A program made the translations under genes and the position numbers. A stretch of DNA of 64,000 nucleotides, from NCBI GenBank assembly GCA_036405235.1, contig DASWYA010000001.1:834249-898248 (forward strand), in the 5' to 3' direction. Positions within the stretch are counted from its first letter, which is position 1. Every line of letters begins with the position of its first letter. The stretch is from JASLCR01 sp036405235. Its GTDB lineage: Bacteria > Patescibacteriota > Saccharimonadia > Saccharimonadales > Saccharimonadaceae. Under the pieces are notes generated by a model. That model did not search any database. It saw nothing but the letters and a program-made list of their open reading frames with translations, and was not told the origin of the DNA. Positions 10,056-18,184 of this stretch are shown one piece after another.

Positions 10056-10397
10056 ATGCAGCAGTACGAACTGACAGTTCTCGTACACCCTGATCTCGAG
10101 AGCGAGATCGACAAAACAATCGCCAAAGTAAAGTCACTCGTGACTGACAACGGCGGTAAGGTTGTCAAAGAAGACAACTGGGGCAAAAAGAAACTTGCCT
10201 ACACTATCAAAAGAGAAGAATTCGCAGTCTATCTATATATGGATGTTGAGCTTCCGAGTGAAGCACCGCTAAAGATCTCAAATACGCTCAATATCTCAGA
10301 CTACGCGCTGCGTTATTTGCTCGTAAAGGTAGATGAGAAAGAGCTTGCGAAGCGAGAAGCTTCAAAGAAAAAGTCGGACAACGACGAGGAGGAATAG
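10056..10397 (+). CDS. rpsF: 30S ribosomal protein S6
   Basis: This 113-residue protein binds S18 on the 30S platform. The opening MQQYELTVLVHPDLE and the central GGKVVKEDNWGKKKLAYTIK (residues about 34-53) are typical of S6, as is the acidic/basic tail. It is the first gene of the conserved rpsF-ssb-rpsR order, with only 3 nt between its stop and the ssb start, and has a strong AGAGGAGG ribosome site. The leader hairpin upstream may couple its expression to S6/S18 level. Confidence 0.97.
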   Translation: MQQYELTVLVHPDLESEIDKTIAKVKSLVTDNGGKVVKEDNWGKKKLAYTIKREEFAVYLYMDVELPSEAPLKISNTLNISDYALRYLLVKVDEKELAKREASKKKSDNDEEE

Positions 10398-10400
10398 GGT

Positions 10401-10844
10401 ATGGCAAAGAGCATCAACCAAGTAATTTTGATGGGGCGCTTAACGCGCGATCCAGAAATGCGTACAACTACAACGGGAAAGACAATTGCAAGTTTTAGTC
10501 TGGCAGTTGATCGAGGAGGTCAAGATGACCAAGCCGACTTTTTCGATGTTACGGCGTGGGAAAAGCTTGGTGAGCTCGTAAACCAATACTTGTCAAAAGG
10601 TCGTCGTTGCCTAGTGCAAGGTCGCCTTCGCCAAGATAGTTGGGATGACAAAGAAACCGGTAAGAAGCGCACCCGTATAGAAGTAGTTGCTACTGATGTG
10701 ACCTTCCTAGATGGTCCTAGCGGTGACAGCAATAGCGGTTCATCAGCTCCAGCTCCGAGCGCTAGCTCGCCAAAGAAGAACAATGATGTCGCACCAGCTG
10801 ACATCGATGATAAACCAATTGATCTCTCAGAGATTCCATTTTAA
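10401..10844 (+). CDS. ssb: Single-stranded DNA-binding protein
   Basis: SSB coats single-stranded DNA in replication and repair and recruits partners. Residues 1-110 form the OB fold ([47 protein letters not shown]). A Ser/Ala/Pro-rich linker follows, and the protein ends in the acidic tip DLSEIPF, the partner-docking peptide typical of bacterial SSB (DxxIPF). At 147 residues it is compact but complete. It lies between rpsF and rpsR as in most bacteria, and its gene starts with GGTATG 3 nt after rpsF, so translation is probably coupled. Confidence 0.97.
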   Translation: MAKSINQVILMGRLTRDPEMRTTTTGKTIASFSLAVDRGGQDDQADFFDVTAWEKLGELVNQYLSKGRRCLVQGRLRQDSWDDKETGKKRTRIEVVATDVTFLDGPSGDSNSGSSAPAPSASSPKKNNDVAPADIDDKPIDLSEIPF

Positions 10845-10858
10845 GGAGAATATACCCC

Positions 10859-11059
10859 ATGGCAAAACGATTTAAAAAAGATATTGTTACGTATTTTGAC
10901 TACAAGGATGTTAAAACCTTGCAGCGCTACATCAACGCATATGGTCAGATTGAGCCAGTTGCAAAGACAGGGCTTAGTATTAAGCAGCAGCGACAGCTTG
11001 CTGTAGCTATCAAGCGTGCGCGTCATCTTGCATTGCTACCATTTGTTACTCAGGGATAA
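10859..11059 (+). CDS. rpsR: 30S ribosomal protein S18
   Basis: This 66-residue protein matches S18: [20 protein letters not shown] followed by [27 protein letters not shown], the RNA-binding core. It lacks the N-terminal cysteines that bind zinc in some S18 proteins, so it is the zinc-free form. An AAGGAG site lies 10 nt before the ATG and ssb ends 14 nt upstream. It completes the S6-SSB-S18 operon. Confidence 0.96.
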   Translation: MAKRFKKDIVTYFDYKDVKTLQRYINAYGQIEPVAKTGLSIKQQRQLAVAIKRARHLALLPFVTQG

Positions 11060-11068
11060 GAAGACGAC

Positions 11069-11314
11069 ATGGTTACACCAGAAAGTGTAAACCCTGGAGA
11101 CGGAAACTACGGAGAGGTTGCTGATGATATTGATGACCAAGTATTTGGTCCGCTCAAAGAGCCTCGCGTTACTATTCCAGAAGCCCCAGAAACTCCAAAA
11201 GGTCATCCAGACCTCCTAGCTACCTCAGTGCTTGGCATGATAGCGCTGATAACTGTAGGTACGGGCGTTGGAGCTGCAGCCCGGCGATATAAAAGACGTA
11301 AAGCAGGAGAATAG
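11069..11314 (+). CDS. Small single-pass membrane protein, unknown
   Basis: This 81-residue protein is not one I recognise. The first 50 residues are acidic and proline-rich, then a hydrophobic helix (LLATSVLGMIALITVGTGVGAAA, residues about 49-71) is followed by RRYKRRKAGE, so the N-terminus probably faces outward and the basic tail stays in the cytoplasm. The layout resembles a sortase tail but there is no LPxTG-like motif. It is packed between rpsR (9 nt upstream) and efp (3 nt downstream), so it is probably part of the same transcript. Confidence 0.7.
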   Translation: MVTPESVNPGDGNYGEVADDIDDQVFGPLKEPRVTIPEAPETPKGHPDLLATSVLGMIALITVGTGVGAAARRYKRRKAGE

Positions 11315-11317
11315 CAC

Positions 11318-11878
11318 ATGTATCAACCAACTGATCTAAAAAAAGGAACGGTTATCCAAATGGACGGAAAGCCGTTTCGGGTAATTGATTACAATCAAAA
11401 AGTGATGGGACGCGGTGGCTCGATCGTCAATGTGCGCCTGAAAAATCTACTTGATGGTAGTGTTGTCCCGAAGACTTTTAAGGGTCAAGACAAGATAGAG
11501 CCAGCTGAAGTGAACAATAAAACTGTTCAGTATCTATACAATGATGGATCGACCTTTTTCTTTATGGATCCAGAGAGCTTTGAGCAGTATGAACTCTCTA
11601 GTGACGTTATTGATACGGCTGTTAACTACTTAAAGGAAGGTGACTCACTACAGCTGCAATTCTTCTCAGGCCAAGTAATCAATGTGGAACTTCCAAAGAA
11701 TCTTTATCTAGAAGTGACCTATGCTGAAGATGTGGTAAAAGGCGACACGTCTGGTGCGGTCTTAAAGGACGCAACTGTCGAGACTGGTCTAAATGTCAAA
11801 GTACCAGCTTTTATAAAAGTTGGTGATGTTATTTCTGTCGATACATCTACGGGTGAATATCGAGAACGAAAGAAGTAG
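11318..11878 (+). CDS. efp: Elongation factor P (arginine at the tip position)
   Basis: EF-P enters the ribosomal E site and helps peptide bonds form at proline runs. The three OB-like domains are present (MYQPTDLKKGTVIQMDGKPF, YLYNDGSTFFFMDPESFEQY, VKVPAFIKVGDVISVDTSTGEY) and 186 residues is normal. The domain I loop that reaches the peptidyl-transferase centre reads VMGRGGS, with Arg32 where many bacteria have a modified lysine in PGKGG. Arg-type EF-P proteins elsewhere are rhamnosylated by EarP; no such enzyme is in this window. A GGAG site precedes the ATG, and tlyA follows after 8 nt. Confidence 0.96.
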   Translation: MYQPTDLKKGTVIQMDGKPFRVIDYNQKVMGRGGSIVNVRLKNLLDGSVVPKTFKGQDKIEPAEVNNKTVQYLYNDGSTFFFMDPESFEQYELSSDVIDTAVNYLKEGDSLQLQFFSGQVINVELPKNLYLEVTYAEDVVKGDTSGAVLKDATVETGLNVKVPAFIKVGDVISVDTSTGEYRERKK

Positions 11879-11886
11879 CTTCTAGA

Positions 11887-12603
11887 GTGAAACAACGACT
11901 TGATCAGGCTTTGGTCACCAAAAGACTTGCAAGCACTCGCTCGCAAGCAGAGAATTTAATCCGTTTAGGCAAGGTGAAAGTTGACGGCCGGCTAGTTAAT
12001 AAAGCGGGCTTGTTTGTAAATGAAAATGCCACTATACAGCTTAGCGATAACCAGCGATACGTATCTCGAGCGGGTTTAAAGCTTGCAAGCGTTGCTGATA
12101 CTTTAGGAATCGATTTCAAAGACAAGGTTATCCTTGATGTTGGTTCATCGACAGGTGGGTTCACTGATTACGCACTCCAGCATGGAGCAAAAAAAGTGTT
12201 CGCTGTAGATGTTGGCACTCAGCAGCTTCATCCGAGTTTGCGTGGTAATAAACGTATTGAACTTCACGAAAAGACTGACATCCGTGATTTTATACCGGAT
12301 GAAACTCCAGGTATCGTAGTAATGGACGTCAGTTTCATCAGTCTACGTGAAATCCTTCCGCATATAGAAACTGTCATCGATAAAGATACCGAAGTTGTGG
12401 CTATGTTGAAGCCACAGTTTGAAGCAGGAAGAGTACAGGTCAATAAAGGTGTAATAAAAAATGATTCAATACGACGTCAGATCTTAAAAGATTTTGAACT
12501 CTGGGCAAAAGGCTTATTTGTGATTGTCGATAAAGCAGACAGTGAAGTTGCGGGTGCGAAGGGCAATAGGGAGCGCTTTTACCTCTTAAAAAAGATTGCG
12601 TAA
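11887..12603 (+). CDS. tlyA: TlyA-type rRNA 2'-O-methyltransferase
   Basis: TlyA proteins are S-adenosylmethionine-dependent ribose methyltransferases that act on rRNA; the mycobacterial enzyme modifies both 16S and 23S rRNA. Residues 1-60 form an S4 RNA-binding domain (RLDQALVTKRLASTRSQAENLIRLGKVKVDG, shown here as its start and key residues RLDQAL and GKVKVDG). An FtsJ-like methyltransferase domain follows with the SAM motif ILDVGSSTGGFTDYAL and VVMDVSFISL. The start is GTG, 8 nt after the efp stop, so it is probably translated from the same mRNA. Hemolysin is an older name for the family and should not be read as toxin activity. Confidence 0.93.
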   Translation: MKQRLDQALVTKRLASTRSQAENLIRLGKVKVDGRLVNKAGLFVNENATIQLSDNQRYVSRAGLKLASVADTLGIDFKDKVILDVGSSTGGFTDYALQHGAKKVFAVDVGTQQLHPSLRGNKRIELHEKTDIRDFIPDETPGIVVMDVSFISLREILPHIETVIDKDTEVVAMLKPQFEAGRVQVNKGVIKNDSIRRQILKDFELWAKGLFVIVDKADSEVAGAKGNRERFYLLKKIA

Positions 12604-12628
12604 GTATTTACTTTTATGGACTCTATGG

Positions 12629-12766
12629 TATAATTGTGAGAGCTGACGCTGCTTTTTAGTGTCGGTGTGCTGAGGTATGTCCGGCTGGAATCGAATCGTC
12701 TGCTGTTGACGACCGTCAGCAGTTAACAATTCGGTTTTAGCTTTCTACGACAAGGGGAGGGCGACA
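12629..12766 (+). promoter_or_regulatory. Promoter and long leader of the GC-rich sortase cassette
   Basis: A TATGG-TATAAT extended -10 (TATAAT 12629-12634) with TTTACT 16 nt upstream starts a leader of about 125 nt, much longer than most leaders here. It contains the inverted repeat CTGCTGttGAC/GTCAGCAG (about 12700-12722) and ends in a strong AGGGGAGGG ribosome site. GC content rises within this leader. Confidence 0.6.
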
Positions 12767-14539
12767 ATGTCGCTTAAGCATGGAAGGCACCGGCGTCTGC
12801 CGTGTGCCATGCGCATCGTGAGTTCAGTGGTGGCAATCATCATCGGACTCGTCGCGATGGGCATTTCTGGTGCTGCCTACGCAGGCGGCAACGATGGCGT
12901 TGGCGAGAACTCGCTGACGTCTGAGGACTGCACCTGGAATTGGAACCGATCCATTCCCCAGGAGCACACGGAGTACAAGTACAAGAAGGAGGTCATCGAC
13001 GAGAAGACCCAGTGGTACTTCGTGAAGTACACCCGCATCAAGACCCGCACCTGGGTCGAGGGCGAGCCGGCTACGCCGGATCAGTGGTGGAACTGGTCTC
13101 CGAACAACACCCAGGGACCGCAGGACTATGAGCCGGCGTTCCCGACGGATCCCAGAGGTACCTGGCAGGGGCCGCACAACAACGGCGGCCCTCAGCAGAA
13201 CACCTACGGGACGTTCAAGACGGGCTCGCCCGGGAACTCCAACTGGTTCCACCGCGAACACGGCACTCCAGGAGTCGCCGGTCACTGGAGTGACTGGTCG
13301 GACTTTGGTCCGTGGGAGCGGTGGAGTCCTGACACGCACACGTCGTGGCAGGACAACAACGTCGAGGCTCTCGGGCAGCCGGCGTTCCACGCCAGTGGCA
13401 CCTACCAGGACGGTACCCAGTGGTACCGTGAATGGCAGGTGCGTAATACTGGCGAGACCCGTGTGGTCGAAACCGGTTCCACCTGGGAGTATTCCGACTG
13501 GACCACCGACGAGCTCGGTGATCCGTGGGTCAAGGTTGACGAGCGTAGCGTTCAGGACGACCCGATCGTCCAAGGACCGGTGCGTTCGGCCAATGAGCCC
13601 GACCGGGGTGACTACCCGGATGTGCCGTGGGTGAAGGACGGCGAGTCCAAGGTCTGTCCGCCGGCGGCAACGCCGGTGGAGGGCAGCGTGACCTTCAACG
13701 AAGGCTCCGTCGTCTGCGTTAACAACCAGGTGGTGTACACCAACCCCACCTACGTCGTCGCTGGTAACGAGCATGTCGTGTACGACACCACTCGTGGTGA
13801 GCACACGGCGGAATTCGGGCAGCCCGTGGTCGTCAACGCTACCAGCGTGGACAACAACGAGCTGTACCAGCTCATCGGTCAGCTGCTGTGGTCGCATACC
13901 TTCGGCGCCAAGCCGGAGGCCCCTGCTGGCTGCGAGGTCGTACCTCCGGTGAACCAGTGCCCCGACGGCACCAACCCCGGGGACCTGAACGGCGACGGTG
14001 TCGCAAATGAGGCAGACTGTGGCTACGTGCCGCCGTCCGCCCCGACCATGACCGTGACCGCGCTCAATGAGGCGTCTTGTTCTGTGCAGACGCCAGAGGT
14101 GCGGGCTACGATCAGCGACACTGGCTCTCTCGGCATCCAGCCGAAGGGAGGCGACGCGGTCGACTGGCAGCTCACCGAGGTGGCTGCTGGAGCGCACAAG
14201 CTGACCCTGGACAAGGTGAAGCACGGTCAGAAGATGACCTACCGGGTGGTGTACTCGCCGCTGGATGACAGTGGCAAGCGTCTCTACTCGGGCTGGCTGA
14301 CCTTCAAGGTGCCGGCGAACTGTGGGGGCACGCCAACTCCCACGCCGACGCCGAGTGGTGCGCCGGACAACCCGACCTTCGGGACGGGTGCTGGTATGCC
14401 GACCGACGAGTCGATCATGGGCTCGGGGAGTGGTTCGTCTGCTCTCTGGGCTCTGGCTGGTATGATGGGTGGCTTGCTGCTCATCATGGCTGGTGGCGGC
14501 TCCCTGGTGACGCTTCGTCGTCGGGATGGTCGCGGCTAG
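12767..14539 (+). CDS. Secreted surface protein of the GC-rich cassette
   Basis: I do not recognise a family for this 590-residue protein. It has a signal peptide (residues about 15-40, ending SGAAYA). A Trp/Tyr-rich region (residues about 50-290) carries loosely repeated WS-x-W and TW-x-DW blocks. A DLNGDGVANEADC stretch (about 405) resembles a dockerin-type calcium loop, and a beta-rich domain follows. The C-terminus has a (TP)n run, then a Gly/Ser stretch, a hydrophobic helix and LRRRDGRG. That resembles a cell-wall anchor, but no clear LPxTG is visible; the nearest candidate is NPTFGTG. The downstream sortase gene overlaps it by 14 nt. Codon use is GC-rich, unlike its neighbours. Confidence 0.85.
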   Translation: MSLKHGRHRRLPCAMRIVSSVVAIIIGLVAMGISGAAYAGGNDGVGENSLTSEDCTWNWNRSIPQEHTEYKYKKEVIDEKTQWYFVKYTRIKTRTWVEGEPATPDQWWNWSPNNTQGPQDYEPAFPTDPRGTWQGPHNNGGPQQNTYGTFKTGSPGNSNWFHREHGTPGVAGHWSDWSDFGPWERWSPDTHTSWQDNNVEALGQPAFHASGTYQDGTQWYREWQVRNTGETRVVETGSTWEYSDWTTDELGDPWVKVDERSVQDDPIVQGPVRSANEPDRGDYPDVPWVKDGESKVCPPAATPVEGSVTFNEGSVVCVNNQVVYTNPTYVVAGNEHVVYDTTRGEHTAEFGQPVVVNATSVDNNELYQLIGQLLWSHTFGAKPEAPAGCEVVPPVNQCPDGTNPGDLNGDGVANEADCGYVPPSAPTMTVTALNEASCSVQTPEVRATISDTGSLGIQPKGGDAVDWQLTEVAAGAHKLTLDKVKHGQKMTYRVVYSPLDDSGKRLYSGWLTFKVPANCGGTPTPTPTPSGAPDNPTFGTGAGMPTDESIMGSGSGSSALWALAGMMGGLLLIMAGGGSLVTLRRRDGRG

Positions 14540-15224
14540 CTGGTTCCGGCGCATGGCGGCCGGCATTGGTTTCGTGCTGGTGCTGGCTGCCTGCTTGCAC
14601 CTGCGAAACAGTGCCGATCGTCCGACTCCTTCGGGGCCGGATGCGGCTGTGCGGCCGGATTCATCCATGCCGACATCCATGTTGACGCCGATGCCATCGA
14701 CGTCATCTACTCCGAAACCACAGAAAGACGAGTTGGCGGTGCTTCCAGCGTTGCCGACTCGTCTGGATATCCCGACTATCAGCGTTCACGCTGAGGTCGG
14801 GACGGTTTCGGTCACCCAAACAAGTACGGGACAAGCAACGCTTGCCCCACCAGAGAGTACGTGGGATGACCTCTCGCGAGCTTACTGGTGGGATGAGCGA
14901 TCTGCGCCGTCCAACCCCTCGAGTGGGACGACATTCATCATCGGGCACACCTGTCATAGCGAAGGGTGCTCGTCGGTGTTTAATCGCCTACAAGAGATTC
15001 AGCAAGGCGCACTCGTGCGTGTGGCTACCTCCAAGGGGGTATTCACATATCGAGTGTTCAAGCGTCAGTCGTATCTGAAGTCGGAAATCACGAACGTCGA
15101 TGACGTGTATCGTGATGTGCCGAATCGGCTGGTGCTGGTCACGTGTAAGCTACGTGCTGACGGAGCCGCTCAGACGGATAACTTCGTTGCGTGGGCCACG
15201 CTGGAAAGCATAGAACCGAGTTGA
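14526..15224 (+). CDS. Sortase with a lipobox-like N-terminus
   Basis: Sortases are membrane-bound transpeptidases that join surface proteins to the envelope. Catalytic His lies in IIGHTCH (about residue 140) and catalytic Cys in LVLVTCK (about 205), and the strand pattern fits class E/F-like enzymes of actinobacteria. The catalytic Arg normally just before the last strand is not obvious in QTDNFVAWATLE; the only later Arg is in TCKLR, which may mean a shifted active site. The N-terminus GFVLVLAAC (Cys23) fits a lipobox, so it may be a lipoprotein; a Pro/Ser/Thr-rich spacer follows. It overlaps the surface-protein gene, suggesting a dedicated pair. Confidence 0.88.
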   Translation: MVAASWFRRMAAGIGFVLVLAACLHLRNSADRPTPSGPDAAVRPDSSMPTSMLTPMPSTSSTPKPQKDELAVLPALPTRLDIPTISVHAEVGTVSVTQTSTGQATLAPPESTWDDLSRAYWWDERSAPSNPSSGTTFIIGHTCHSEGCSSVFNRLQEIQQGALVRVATSKGVFTYRVFKRQSYLKSEITNVDDVYRDVPNRLVLVTCKLRADGAAQTDNFVAWATLESIEPS

Positions 15225-15228
15225 ACAA

Positions 15229-15280
15229 GCCGGGCGGGCGGAGAGCCCTTCGCCCGCCCGGCATCAACTTTTTGTTTTTT
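15229..15280 (+). terminator. Strong intrinsic terminator closing the sortase cassette
   Basis: A perfect 12-bp all-GC stem (GCCGGGCGGGCG, 15229-15240, with 15251-15262) and a 10-nt loop are followed by TTTTTGTTTTTT. The GC-rich stem marks the end of the foreign-looking module exactly. Confidence 0.95.
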
Positions 15281-15335
15281 GTAAGGTTACAATTAGAAAA
15301 CAATTGTTACGCTACGAACAACAAATGAATTCAGA

Positions 15336-16421
15336 CTATTTAGTCACATTGAAGCGAAATTCTACAACGTCACCAGGCTGCATAACGTAATCTTTTCCCT
15401 CGGTACGCATCTTGCCTGCAGATTTTGCTGCTGCTTCTGAACCTGCAGTGATGAGGTCGTCGTAATTAACGATTTGGGCGGCAATAAAGCCTTTCTCAAA
15501 GTCTGTATGGATGACGCCAGCCGCTTGTGGGGCTGTGTCACCTTGGTGGATTGTCCAAGCACGGACTTCCTTTTCGCCGGCAGTGAGATAGCTTTGTAGC
15601 TTCAGTGTGTCGTAGGCTACATGGATCATCTGTACTAGCCCGGATTCCTTTACGCCGTAGCTTTCTAAAAGTTCGGCAGCTTCATCGGGGGCAAGTCCTT
15701 TTAGCTCTTCCTCGAGTTTGGCGCAAACAAATAAACTTCGAGATGGAGCTACGAGATTTGCAAGCTCTGCCTGCTTTGACGTATCAGCTAACGTCTCCTC
15801 GTCAACGTTAAATGCGTAAATAACGGGTTTAGCCGTAAGAAGGTGAAGATCACGGACTGCATCTTCATCAAGCGAAGGTAGGCTTGATAGTGGAGTACCG
15901 GCTTCAAGATGGCGAAGTAGACTTTCTAAGTATCCAAGTTGCTCGCGAGCTGCGGGCTTTGCTTTTGCTTCTTTACTGACGGCAGGTAAGCGCTTTTCTA
16001 TTGTCTCTATGTCTGCGAGGATTAGTTCGGTATTGATGATCTCAATATCGCTTTTTGGGTCTACGGCAGATTCATCGTGGCGCAAAATATCACTATTCTC
16101 AAAAGCGCGGACAATGTGGACAATAGCGTCACACTGCCGGATGTTAGCAAGGAATTTATTCCCTAGGCCTTCGCCCTTGCTTGCGCCAGCTACCAGACCA
16201 GCAATATCGACAAAAGTGACGGTGGCAGGCAAGATCTTTTCTGCGCTATATATTTTTTGTAGCACATCAAGTCGCGAGTCTGGTACAGGTACGATACCAG
16301 TATTTGGCTCTATAGTAGCAAAAGGGTAGTTGGCGGCGAGGATCTCTGAATCGGTGAGTGCATTAAAAAGCGTCGATTTTCCGACGTTTGGTAGACCGAC
16401 GATGCCGATGGATAAACTCAT
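15336..16421 (-). CDS. ychF: Redox-regulated ATPase/GTPase YchF
   Basis: YchF (OLA1) is an Obg-related ATP/GTP-binding protein that interacts with the ribosome and is tied to stress responses. The G1 motif GLPNVGKST is at residues 8-16, DIAGLVAGASKGEGLGNKFL gives G3, and the C-terminal TGS domain ends GDVVEFRFNVTK. At 361 residues it is complete. I place the start at 16421 (MSLSIGIVG), the universal YchF N-terminus, rather than an ATG 28 codons earlier. A TGC-TATAGT extended -10 on the minus strand lies 9 nt before this start, so the mRNA is probably leaderless. Confidence 0.97.
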   Translation of the reverse strand: MSLSIGIVGLPNVGKSTLFNALTDSEILAANYPFATIEPNTGIVPVPDSRLDVLQKIYSAEKILPATVTFVDIAGLVAGASKGEGLGNKFLANIRQCDAIVHIVRAFENSDILRHDESAVDPKSDIEIINTELILADIETIEKRLPAVSKEAKAKPAAREQLGYLESLLRHLEAGTPLSSLPSLDEDAVRDLHLLTAKPVIYAFNVDEETLADTSKQAELANLVAPSRSLFVCAKLEEELKGLAPDEAAELLESYGVKESGLVQMIHVAYDTLKLQSYLTAGEKEVRAWTIHQGDTAPQAAGVIHTDFEKGFIAAQIVNYDDLITAGSEAAAKSAGKMRTEGKDYVMQPGDVVEFRFNVTK

Positions 16422-16439
16422 ACCCAATCCACTATAGCA
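16422..16439 (-). promoter_or_regulatory. ychF promoter (leaderless)
   Basis: On the minus strand TGC-TATAGT (box at 16431-16436) is followed by only 9 nt before the ATG; no Shine-Dalgarno site is present. Confidence 0.55.
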
Positions 16440-16563
16440 GAGGTGAAGGTTTTTATAATAAAGACTAGGTTTAGTTTTCTGACAACCTATTAAAAAATCT
16501 ACCATCTCCTCTCTATTTTAGGAGAGTCGTTATCGGGAAATTGTTTACCTGGCTACTATATTA

Positions 16564-16592
16564 TTGACAAATTAGCATAAGTATGATAAAGT
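16564..16592 (+). promoter_or_regulatory. Promoter for the 16627 gene
   Basis: A perfect TTGACA (16564-16569), a 17-nt spacer and TAAAGT (16587-16592) precede a leader of about 28 nt. On the opposite strand the same DNA reads ATACTTATGCTAAT, a -10-like string that also occurs near 41190 and 58245, so it may serve ychF as well. Confidence 0.5.
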
Positions 16593-16626
16593 GAATCATA
16601 AGATTAATTTTACTAAGGAATCTGTC

Positions 16627-16989
16627 ATGAATGAAAAAATATTACAACAAGTTGGTTCTGAAGCCGAAGAGCACTATGCAAATCATCGCTTAAGCACCTT
16701 CAACAAATTAATGGCTGAACAACGTGCAAAAGAAGAAATACGAGAAGGCGGACCTGTAGGGCTGCGTGCCCGTATTACGCCTACAGAGAGGCGGCAAATA
16801 GACAGACTTTCTGTAATAGAATGGGGAATGCGTCGCGAAGCTGACCTAAAGGCTGCAGAGTTTGCCAAAGAGAACGCTGAGGAACTGCACGACCTCGCAG
16901 CCCTAGAAGCTCGTCTTGCTGGTGTGGCGATTAATGTTGAGCAGCCGCTTTCTGTGGGTGAGAAAAACGAAACCCACACTTCGGAATAA
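16627..16989 (+). CDS. Small charged cytoplasmic protein, unknown
   Basis: This 120-residue protein has no signal, membrane segment or motif I know. It is rich in Glu, Ala and Arg and probably mostly helical (LMAEQRAKEEIREGG, READLKAAEFAKENAEEL). The start at 16627 is preferred because AAGGA lies 7 nt before it; an upstream in-frame GTG at 16591 overlaps the promoter. It is followed after 63 nt by another acidic unknown, and the two may form a small operon. Confidence 0.7.
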   Translation: MNEKILQQVGSEAEEHYANHRLSTFNKLMAEQRAKEEIREGGPVGLRARITPTERRQIDRLSVIEWGMRREADLKAAEFAKENAEELHDLAALEARLAGVAINVEQPLSVGEKNETHTSE

Positions 16990-17052
16990 ACCCGTGCAAT
17001 AATATGTCTTAATGCAATCGAAATATATTTGAAAGCACGAGTAGATCACGAT

Positions 17053-17631
17053 ATGTCCGAATTATATCCCAGTGCACCCCCCGAAATGGATTCGATGTGG
17101 GAGCGGCGAGCCATCGAGTTAGGTGCAGGTGATGAACTTACCGAGGAAGAAGCTCTTAGTAATGCCGTCGAAGAGTACCGCGACTTTATCGGTAGCACAG
17201 ATGACGAAATGAAGACAGAACTTGGCGGCCGCTTCAGTCGGAGTGAGATCCGTAAGTATGTTGAATATGCAAACGAGACCGGTGATGTCGAAAGTCGCTA
17301 TACTGCCGCATGTATTCTTTGGGCTTTTGTGTATGAGAGAGAAACAATTAAGCGACCCGATATCATCATTTTGGCAATATCCCGAATTGTGGTGAATGGC
17401 CATGATGACTGGAGTGACTTCGAAGAATCGATACAAACTGGTGTACTTGAAGACGCCCTCGACGATGAGGATGCGAAGGCTACTGTAGAGCTAGTGGCTC
17501 ATTATGGGTGGGCTGGGCACTACCCAGATGGTGTGAGTACGAAGAAGCTTGGCTTGGCTGTTGGAACATTAGCCAAGTTAGGTAATTTAGAGTTGCCAAA
17601 TGCTCTTCAAGGTCAAGAGTTGAATAGATAG
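17053..17631 (+). CDS. Acidic cytoplasmic protein, unknown
   Basis: This 192-residue protein is strongly acidic (blocks such as GDELTEEEA, STDDEMKTEL, DALDDEDAKA) and lacks signal or membrane segments. The second half is rich in short helices and may be a helical-repeat or adaptor-like fold, but I recognise no family. Start choice is uncertain: ATG 17053 is used, while an in-frame TTG at 17029 overlaps a TATATT box (17024-17029). No clear Shine-Dalgarno site is present. GC content is ordinary for this genome. Confidence 0.65.
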   Translation: MSELYPSAPPEMDSMWERRAIELGAGDELTEEEALSNAVEEYRDFIGSTDDEMKTELGGRFSRSEIRKYVEYANETGDVESRYTAACILWAFVYERETIKRPDIIILAISRIVVNGHDDWSDFEESIQTGVLEDALDDEDAKATVELVAHYGWAGHYPDGVSTKKLGLAVGTLAKLGNLELPNALQGQELNR

Positions 17632-18184
17632 CTTATTTTTTATTTGAAGCTAGATTACTTACAGTTCTATTTTCAGTTGCTCTTTTTAATTCCCGCAATG
17701 TAACTATCGGAGTAGCCACGACCGCCATGGTCGGTACTTGGCATATGTAGTTTTAGTTCGAAAGGTAGTAGGGTTGGAACTTTTATATTCCGATAGATAG
17801 ACTCATAGGGAATTATCATAACAGAGGTGAGATGAGCGACAAAATGAGACTGCTTTTACCGAGGTGATCTTTTCCTATGTTTAACGAAATAGAGCCTTGA
17901 CAGGTTGTTTTTACGACAAGATATATCCACAGGTATTGTTGTGAATAAACCCCTTGACTCAAAATCCTTATGCTGTACAAAACAGAGAAAAAATAGTAAA
18001 ATAATGGCGCAATTACCGATTGGTTGGTGGTTGCTAACGGCTGTGCTGTCAAGAGAAACTCGTGCTTCACAAGAGCACTCGTAGGTTCTGTCAGGTAGCA
18101 GGCCTCGTTCTTCGACAGTATAGCTCTTCGCAATCATCACCCACCCCAACACCCCGAACTGGTTCGGGGAGAGAGGAGACAGAA
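17632..18184 (+). promoter_or_regulatory. 553-bp gap: promoter and leader of the second GC-rich module
   Basis: No gene is supported here. The first 300 bp are AT-rich and look empty apart from a short CGACC/GGTCG inverted repeat near 17720. A TTGACT box (17954-17959) with TACAAA 16 nt later is the best promoter. The long leader that follows holds a GTGCT/AGCAC hairpin (about 18060) and, just before the ribosome site, a CCCCGAA-CTGG-TTCGGGG hairpin (about 18153-18170). That hairpin could affect access to the AGAGGAG site. Confidence 0.45.

Noticed and set aside
11887..12603. Hemolysin toxin
   Set aside because: The TlyA family name is historical; the S4 plus FtsJ domains show an rRNA methyltransferase.
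12824..14680. A 618-codon ORF on the minus strand opposite the GC-rich surface protein
   Set aside because: It is a shadow of high-GC coding on the plus strand: no ribosome site, Arg/Val/His-rich nonsense composition, while the plus-strand frame has signal peptide, cysteine pairs and anchor tail.
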